A stretch of DNA of 5,703 nt from Burkholderiales bacterium (GTDB taxonomy: Bacteria; Pseudomonadota; Gammaproteobacteria; Burkholderiales; JAEUMW01): contig JAEUMX010000016.1 of the NCBI GenBank assembly GCA_016791285.1, positions 1 through 5,703 of the forward strand, read 5' to 3'. The position numbers and the translations under genes are program-made. Positions 5,403 to 5,703 of this stretch are shown here, piece after piece (position 1 is the stretch's first letter; every line of letters starts with the position of its first letter). A model generated the notes under the pieces. That model saw nothing but the letters and a program-made list of their open reading frames with translations. It was not told where the DNA came from and searched no databases.

Positions 5403-5703
5403 CTAGAGCGACCGCAGGAAGTTCAGCAGGTCCTGCTGCTGGCTTGGAGAGAGCTGGTTGAACCTCGCGACCACCGCATTTGCCTCGGATGCGCTGCGAG
5501 AGCTCCCACTCGCGTGCCACTGGATCGCCTCGAGCAGATCCGACGTGCGCCCGTCGTGCAGAAACCAGATACGCTGCCCGAGCCCCCAGAGCGGTGCCGT
5601 CCGGAACTCCTGTGGCCCTGCCTGCCCTTGGCTGACGCCGTCGGCGAGACCCGGCCCCATGTTGTGGACGGCGAGGTCGGAGTAGAGATTCACGTTCTTC
5701 TCG
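5403..5703 (-). CDS. Di-haem cytochrome c oxidoreductase, C-terminal part (cut by window edge)
   Basis: The reading frame is open at the right edge, so only the last 99 or so residues are present; the GTG at 5693 is internal, since E-K-N precede it in frame. The visible part carries NLYSDLAVHNMGPGLADG, then EFRTAPLWGLGQRIWFLHDGR, LLEAIQWHASG, and a final SPSQQQDLLNFLRSL. This matches the C-terminal signature of the DHOR family (COG3488, 'thiol oxidoreductase'/putative di-haem peroxidase): Y-x-D-L-x-x-H-x-M-G-P, then A-P-L-W-G-L-G and F-L-H-D-G-R. Such proteins are periplasmic and bind c-type haems through CxxCH motifs that would lie further upstream. The Met of HNMGP is a conserved position that may be a haem ligand. 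Its last 26 codons recur at 861-781. The next gene starts 142 bp on, so cotranscription is possible but unproven. Confidence 0.87.
   Translation of the reverse strand, partial: EKNVNLYSDLAVHNMGPGLADGVSQGQAGPQEFRTAPLWGLGQRIWFLHDGRTSDLLEAIQWHASGSSRSASEANAVVARFNQLSPSQQQDLLNFLRSL
5404..5483 (-). repeat. Direct repeat copy B, 3' end of the di-haem gene
   Basis: This is the intact-gene copy of the 80 bp repeat at 782-861 (78 of 80 bases identical by eye). It starts inside the TAG stop and runs to the codons for ANAV. A near-palindromic core, CAGCAGGTCCTGCTG, occurs in both copies (5425-5439 here) and arises from the codons for QQDLL. Confidence 0.9.

Noticed and set aside
5425..5439. Near-palindrome CAGCAGGTCCTGCTG as a possible recombination core
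   Set aside because: It is accounted for by the codons of the di-haem C-terminus (QQDLL) and recurs only within the 80 bp repeat, so there is no independent evidence for an attachment core.

Overview
The window is about 60% G+C and reads as a chromosomal segment of a Gram-negative soil or aquatic-type bacterium, probably Pseudomonadota or Myxococcota. This rests on the high G+C, the long antisense shadow frames, the Sec-type signal peptides, the cysteine-rich exported proteins and a di-haem oxidoreductase (DHOR, COG3488 type). It cannot be placed more closely from sequence alone.

Layout. On the plus strand, 98-667 encodes a small exported protein with four cysteines in its mature part. Everything else of substance is on the minus strand, read from right to left. 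First comes the C-terminal end of a di-haem cytochrome c oxidoreductase (5703-5403, cut by the window edge), then a 142 bp spacer. Next are three closely packed genes: a secreted alpha/beta hydrolase with an extra C-terminal domain (5260-3482), a secreted glycoside-hydrolase-like protein with a short cupredoxin-like N-terminal part (3453-1573), and a 202-residue protein (1569-961). The gaps between these three are 28 bp and 3 bp, so they almost certainly share a transcript. After them lies a near-identical copy of the last 26 codons of the di-haem gene (861-781). A perfect 10 bp stem-loop (740-772) then separates this cluster from the convergent plus-strand gene.

Two relationships stand out. 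First, the 202-residue protein is a stand-alone relative of the C-terminal ~190 residues of the hydrolase. All six cysteines, a C-x2-W motif and the closing LTG/FTG...C motif line up, so one domain appears both fused to an enzyme and as a separate neighbour. Second, the three-gene block is bounded by two direct copies of the 3' end of the di-haem gene (80 bp, 78 identical by eye). This suggests that the block inserted at, or was rearranged around, the 3' end of that gene.

How the genes might work together is inference. An exported esterase-like hydrolase, an exported glycosidase-like protein and a possible substrate-binding or structural cysteine-rich domain would act outside the cytoplasm on the same polymer or glycoconjugate. 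The di-haem protein may supply redox chemistry or may only be the insertion site. No mobile-element gene, CRISPR array, tRNA or rRNA was seen.
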